Shown: positions 58,451-64,000 of the stretch, one piece after another
Numbering within the stretch: position 1 is the stretch's first letter
Layout: each line of letters starts with the position of its first letter
From: Phytoseiulus persimilis
Lineage: Eukaryota > Arthropoda > Arachnida > Mesostigmata > Phytoseiidae
Assembly (NCBI GenBank): GCA_037576195.1
Contig: CM075101.1
Coordinates: forward strand, 1,426,001-1,490,000
Direction: 5' to 3'
DNA: 64,000 bases
The notes under the pieces: generated by a model
What the model was told of the DNA's origin: nothing
Seen by the model: only the letters and a program-made list of their open reading frames with translations
Database searches by the model: none
Translations under genes and position numbers: made by a program

Positions 58451-61400
58451 GTGCTACTTATGGAGCCTAATCAACCTTCGGTACCCCGAGCACCAGCACG
58501 CATGCTCAACGCGCCCTCGAGCACGAGCTCGCACGCTCTGTTCCGAGGTTCAGTCAGCTTTGCGAGCGAAATCGTGCGACATTATATATCCTGAGTTTCG
58601 AGCTCGCAGTGCAGCCAACTTGTGTCGAACGTGAACTCCACAGCCAGCGCAAAAAGAGCTGCTTGTTTTCCTTCGTCGAGGGTTTTGCCCTTTCAGAACT
58701 GATTTCCCGAACCCCACTCCCTCGAATCACGAGCTCTGTCTAAGAAAACGGTGCTAGTACGGTACATTGCGGGAACGCGCAGTCGGAATCATATTGGAAG
58801 CTCCCATATGTCGCCGGATACCCCACCGAGATGCGCGGGGAAAATTTTGTCTTTCCCGCGGAATACGCTCATCCATTTGAATCCTGCCCCCAAATTCGTC
58901 CCCCGACGTATATCTTCGTCAATCATCATCGAAATGGTCGACGAGGATGAACGGGGTAAAATCGCGCACAGATTCCATGACCACGGCGTATTTGCGACCG
59001 GGCTGAACTCATCGAGAGAATATTCCAGTCTCATAGAAGTGGACCCTATATTCGACGATCATCCAACTCACGTGGGTTCCCGCTCGGGCGGGATTCACCT
59101 AATGAAACTCCCGAGCCCTTTGCCCGCTTGCACGCAGACTCTTGCCGAGACTGTGTTTGATATGTCGAAGCAGAGTGGTATAGAGAACTCTAAAGTTCTG
59201 GAGAGCTTGCATATGAGTCAGCTTGAAGAAGTCTGAATTCAGTGAACGGTGTCATAACGGCAGTGGGTCCGAATCAAGGAGGACCTCGTCACGGAGAAAA
59301 TTGAACGTCCGTATGAGCATAATACCGTTGCTGAATTGATATTCATCAGCCTAGAAGGCGGGTTGTATGAAGAATCGATTTAGGGGACATTGACCTCCTG
59401 AAAACACTCGACGTCAAGAACCATCACATCCTCAAGACGAACCACACCGAACGCGATTTTCCTGAACTTCGAGACAGAATCCTGAAAATCGTTGAGGAAA
59501 ATCAAGGAGACAGGAAGGCCTGGCTCGCAGATGGAAACTGACGACGAATGACTCGGATTCTGTTCCTCAAGCTCGGGCGCAGACCTTTGAAGTTGTTCAT
59601 TGAGTGTGTTGGGTTATCACAGTTTGGAGAACCAAACATCACGCAACCTAGGTCACGAACAGACAGGAGAGCGGGATTTTTCCTCACCATCGGACATAAT
59701 TCTGCTGTGGAAGCAGGATTCGCAGAAGGTTGATGCTGAACAAAATTTTCATCGCGCCTCTGAGACTCCGAACTATATTTGACGGCCTCGCGCGATTCGC
59801 ACCGTTGATTAATCTATTCGACTCAATAAATGAGCCTCAAATGGGAGAGACCTTGAGAAGCCCATCCGTGTTGTTGGAAAAATCGTACGCGAAGTTTTGT
59901 CACCCGACTGGAGACGGGTTGTCGTGTATGCAAGCAGCCAATATCTTCGGAAGCTATGGTCTACGCGCGAAATATTTTCCTTGGAAAAATGAATATTGGA
60001 GTTCGGATACGAATGTGGGAGGTAGATGATTTGCGCTCGAAACAAATGCCAGGCTGATGGAAGAATCCTCCGTGTACATATAGGGGATCCTCGACCAAAC
60101 TAGCGCGTCATGTTCACAATTGCTCTCTCGTTACTACACAGGTGGGTATTGGGATGAGAGTTTCTCTCCTCTTGATTCTCTGGCGACAAAGATTACTTGA
60201 ACTTCAAACCCTGATGGAGACGCGCGAGAGAAAACGGCGAGCAAGGATCAAGGCAGGAGAAAATGCGCACGATCAACTCATACCTGGAAATGCCATTTCT
60301 TGCATCAGTTTTGGGATCAGGCTCGTAGCATATTTCAGAACGAAATAAAAATAATCATTGGTTAATGCTGCGAACGTTCGGTTTCCAGCAGCCAGACGTC
60401 CTCTCCTTGATTAATAACCGGGCCCTGCGGCGAATCTGCGTGAGAGTCTGTGGGGGATCGCTTGGATCAAGGCTGAAACCAGCATCCGCTTATTTGTTCT
60501 CCACGATAACGATTTCCGAGCGGAATGAGGAAGTTCTGCAGGTTGAATCGATAATCTTCTCAGACCGCCGCCGTCCGTTTCGAAGCGTGATTCCTGATTC
60601 GCCGTTGAAAGGAATTGCGGTTCGAATAATAACCGATTCGTCAACGGAGTTTCGGTGAAGAGTACGGCAATCTTTCCGCCGTGGTCGCTTGCTGACCAAA
60701 ACCGTCGGAATCAAACTTCTCCTCCTTCTAGAAGGAGATTCTTTCGTCGCTGATCGTCCAATAGCAGCTTCAACTTCACACGATTGATTCCTTCGGTCTC
60801 ATGAGTATGAGTCAACTTTGGAGAACTCGCCGTTTTCCTGCACGCACTCCGCTTCTAACCTCCGGAAAGTCTCCTCACCAGTCGAAGCCATATAGGAAGA
60901 TCAAGTTCTCTCAGCGTCGACGAGCTGACCCCGTTCCGCGGTGCGAGCGCAAAAATATTCGCCTTCGATAACGACTCGATAGAACTCGACCTCCGAGTTT
61001 CGAGAGCTCTTTGGCACAGTTTTGGGAGTCTTCCAGGAAGCTTCAAGCGGGACATTTCTAGCGACCCATCCCACGCAGACATTCATTGAAACGCAATACT
61101 GATGGTGACTGAGCTTTGAAGCTTCCTTCCCCCCAAGATACTCGAAAAGATCTCGAAAACTCGAGAATGAAAAAGTGCAACGATGGACTTTGGAAACCAA
61201 GTTCATCGTCTCAGCTCCGACTCTAAGGGAAATCCCTGGGGAATTCCTAGGTGGCCTTCTCTGCCCACGACTTTGGATGAATCAATTCGATTCGATCCTT
61301 CCGATCTCAAGCTCATGGGCCATTGTTTTCGTGCGATGATAAATTCTTGTGGGACCAAGAACGAGGTGGCCTCACGTCGACTTCAGACGTTGCTGGTTTC

Positions 61401-62191
61401 ATTCGGGGAAATTGTTCCTCTGTTCTGCGGGAATCAAAGCCTCGGACAGGCTCGTCCAGCGAGGCACGCAGAAGCTGCGACGATGCGCTCTTAGTTGCGA
61501 CAACACAGCACCCAAGCACGTCTATTCTGAGTTGACGTCGCACAGGTGGTGTTCGATCAACCATGTCCAATTAAATCACTACACATTTGAGAATAAACGG
61601 AGAACAGGCCGTTCCGCATATATTGAACACGATCGTCTCCAATCATCGGTGCATAATTTCAGCATAAGACGGTCTGGTAGGGTGAGTGTAACGTTCATGT
61701 GGCACCGATCTCGCTTGATCTATCGCATTTCCGCACAGAATACTCATCAATATGAGAGGGAGATGCTATGCGAAAAGAAAACTGAGCTCATTTCAGCGTC
61801 GTTAAGGAACACATTGTGACTCCCTCTGAACAGGAGGAGAAGGATTGGGTTTGATCAGAATCATGAGTGGGATAACTGTTACAACAGGTGGCTGGATTCT
61901 TTCAGTCTGGAGCGGTCAACCTCCGTCTCCTGTGTGTTTCAGGTATGATTTTGTACAGTCACATCGATTGATTTCTGATTCCTTAGCTTTCGTACGGTTT
62001 TGAGCATGGTGTTCCCGGCAGCTCATTCGACGAGATGGATACGGGCCGTGTGCTCCTTCTAGAGTGCTCTGAGGACAAGTTCGTTCGCTCCTCTAGCCTC
62101 GTGTAGGTGGAAACTAGAGCTAGGTGGTTCAGGCATTCTCCATTTTATACTTCCCATCCATCAATGTAGGGAGATAGATGAATGAGTCTCT

Positions 62192-62232
62192 GATGGATGA
62201 TTATGAATAATGCCTGAACTTCTCAGCTCTAG
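62192..62232 (+). repeat. Dispersed repeat B, copy 2
   Basis: Matches 33517-33548 in the same orientation, with the shared core TGCCTGAACTTC followed by CAGCTCTAG. Confidence 0.7.
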
Positions 62233-62982
62233 TGCTAACGCTCCTCGGCGGTTTCAAGGTCGCCCGCAAAGCTACCCAGAACTTTGGGAAGCAACCCCTG
62301 ATGAGCCGCCCCACGAACCAGGAAACGAGAAATTGGAATTTCTCCCTGAAACGGACACGGCAATGAAGGAAGCGGCGGCATTCAAACGCAAAGTCTGAAT
62401 TGGTGTAGCCTCAACGACCACATTGGATTTCATTGAGAGCTTTCTTCTGCGGAATCGATCCGTGTTTCGATCGATAGAACAACAGATTTTACGGAAGAAG
62501 ACTTCTCTTTAAAATTATAGATCCTATTGGTTTCATATCCGCTCCCATCAGCCTCACCAATCTTGACCGCAGACGTCGAATGGGGATTGAGTGCCGCTGT
62601 GCGGGGCATGCGGAGAAGGTATCTTATTCCCTCCCTCTATTTCCCATAAACAGCTCTGCCAAGATGGGAAACTTGGGTTGCCGCGGCGGTGTACTATGAA
62701 GAGATATCTCCAACGTGTCGTGCGGTTGTCGATACTTTCTACGCCAATTCTTCCGGTGCCCTTCGCATGGTCAAGCGAGACCTCCCTCATGGAGACGGGA
62801 AACCGTGACCATCCTCACGGAGGGTTTTTGGGCAGCGTTTCTGAGTGTCAGTCCTTTGTTGGGTCCTTGGAAATAGTAACCGGATACCATGCTGGAAAAC
62901 GAGTGTCAGGCAGTGGACTCACCGCGTATGATCCGGAACAAGTGCGTCCCGAAGCCCCAGTAAGGATCTTGGAACCAGAGAT

Positions 62983-63165
62983 AACACCGCCCGACAGAAA
63001 AAACGTAACAAGGAAGCTGACACCTAGGTTGGTGTGGATCGAGGTCGTAGAAATCGAATCTGTCAACCGTTTCCTCGGATTCATTCCATTTTTTTTTTGT
63101 TATTCCGATTTTTCGGATTTTCGTGATCTTTCTCGTGTTGTATAATCTATCTCGACTCTTGAGTG
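62983..63165 (+). repeat. Dispersed repeat A, copy 2
   Basis: Inverted relative to 33300-33478 and clearly homologous over about 180 bp, with small indels (A- and T-tract lengths) and scattered substitutions. This indicates a repeat family with at least two old copies in the window. Confidence 0.8.
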
Positions 63166-64000
63166 AAACAATTCCGTGAAAATTCGGAGCCAATAAAGGA
63201 ACCAACTAACTATAGAACTATTAAAACTGATCTGCACTGATTGTTCTCTCCGTAACAGTCCCGGAAGAACTAACGCCTGGGAGCTCGGGAGACGGAAGGA
63301 AGACTTCGACGGGAATCATAACGATACGGGAATTCGGTGATGCAAGGCAGGATGCTGCGGTCGATTATTCCAAATGGGGAATGTCACAACGACACATCAT
63401 TTAGGATTATGACTTCCTCTAAGCACTGGGCCTTACAGAGGAAATGCAAGACCCATCGCCGTTGTACGAGACGAAGCTTGCCCTCGGCGAGTGAAAAAAG
63501 GAGATCAAACGATCTGCGAAAGTACATTAGCTGAAAGGCTGACCCGGTCGAAATGTCGACTTGTACATATCTCCAACCATGTCAAGCTCAATAAACTCAC
63601 ATCATACCCGTACGATTCGTAGCAGCAGTATTTTGAGACATTTCGGATGCGACACCGATTCAGATTCGCATAGAGTCAGTCTTCTCTGAGGCTAGATTAG
63701 AAGTGCTGGATTCTGATGTCAGAGAATTCGCAGCAACAAAATCTCAATGATGTCCCAGATGACGCGCTGATCCAGGCGCGTTTCAATGCCCCACACTCTG
63801 CGGTCTGAGCCGGCGTTCGAAAACCCGCAGCGTCGGAATCGCAGAGTACCGAAGAGGGTCGGCTCCTTCTTACCCGACTCCCAGATCGCGGATCTAAGGC
63901 TCGAGATCTGTGGAGATTCACGCGCTGTGATTTTCTGTACGATTACGGCTCAGTGAAACCACATGGATTCCACACTTCTTGCGTTTCATGAGCGAATGTC

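Larger units (their letters stand above)
58451..64000. other. Intergenic stretch with dispersed-repeat copies
   Basis: No supportable gene. A 161-codon plus-strand frame at 58751-59236 and a 184-codon frame at 62591-63145 have no recognisable domain; the latter overlaps a non-coding repeat. Repeat B lies at 62192-62232 and repeat A at 62983-63165. Confidence 0.5.

Noticed and set aside
58751-59236. 161-codon plus-strand frame
   Set aside because: Begins at GTG, no recognised domain and no neighbouring exons; kept out of the gene list for lack of support.
62591-63145. 184-codon plus-strand frame
   Set aside because: Its second half lies in dispersed repeat A, and the frame is not conserved in the other copy at 33.3 kb.

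Overview
The window looks like arthropod nuclear DNA, perhaps from a compact-genome chelicerate such as a mesostigmatan mite. That taxon is an inference. The evidence is short spliced introns (mostly about 80-200 bp), animal-specific genes (synaptogyrin, VAT1, MED13, STRAP, ZC3H3), a juvenile-hormone-acid-methyltransferase-like enzyme, and a Ty3/Gypsy LTR retrotransposon. Exon models were built by hand from reading frame, family similarity and GT-AG (once GC-AG) splice signals; every junction quoted keeps reading-frame phase.

Layout, left to right. 1-7.5 kb: no supportable gene. 7.5-9.9 kb (minus): synaptogyrin, four exons. 10-16.3 kb: intergenic, with a roughly 1 kb palindromic foldback-type element at 11.35-12.38 kb. 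16.3-26.2 kb (minus): MED13, a Mediator kinase-module subunit, nine exons, about 2,401 aa. 27.8-32.4 kb (minus): a decayed Ty3/Gypsy element bounded by 141-bp LTRs. 32.4-38.1 kb: intergenic with an old dispersed repeat. 38.1-41.9 kb (minus): ZC3H3, a five-finger CCCH protein, five exons. 42-45.8 kb: intergenic, with CRE and YY1-like sites upstream of ZC3H3 and a possible LTR remnant near 45.25 kb. 45.8-47.2 kb (minus): STRAP, a WD40 protein. 47.4-48.4 kb (plus): a predicted, unrecognised gene divergent from STRAP. 48.8-50.8 kb (minus): a JHAMT-like methyltransferase with an incomplete 5' end. 51.2-51.8 kb (minus): an unrecognised open region split by an in-frame TGA. 52.9-57.2 kb (minus): VAT1, seven exons. 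57.2-64 kb: VAT1 upstream sequence, then intergenic DNA with a second copy of the dispersed repeat.

The genes do not form a pathway. Two (synaptogyrin, VAT1) encode synaptic-vesicle-associated proteins. Three act in gene expression: MED13 in transcription, ZC3H3 in mRNA 3'-end maturation and export, and STRAP as a WD40 scaffold in SMN and TGF-beta complexes. All confidently identified genes lie on the minus strand. I saw no CRISPR array, rRNA or convincing tRNA. The least ordinary items are the foldback palindrome, the methyltransferase with an altered SAM motif and a GC-AG intron, the predicted gene divergent from STRAP, and the TGA-interrupted open frame.
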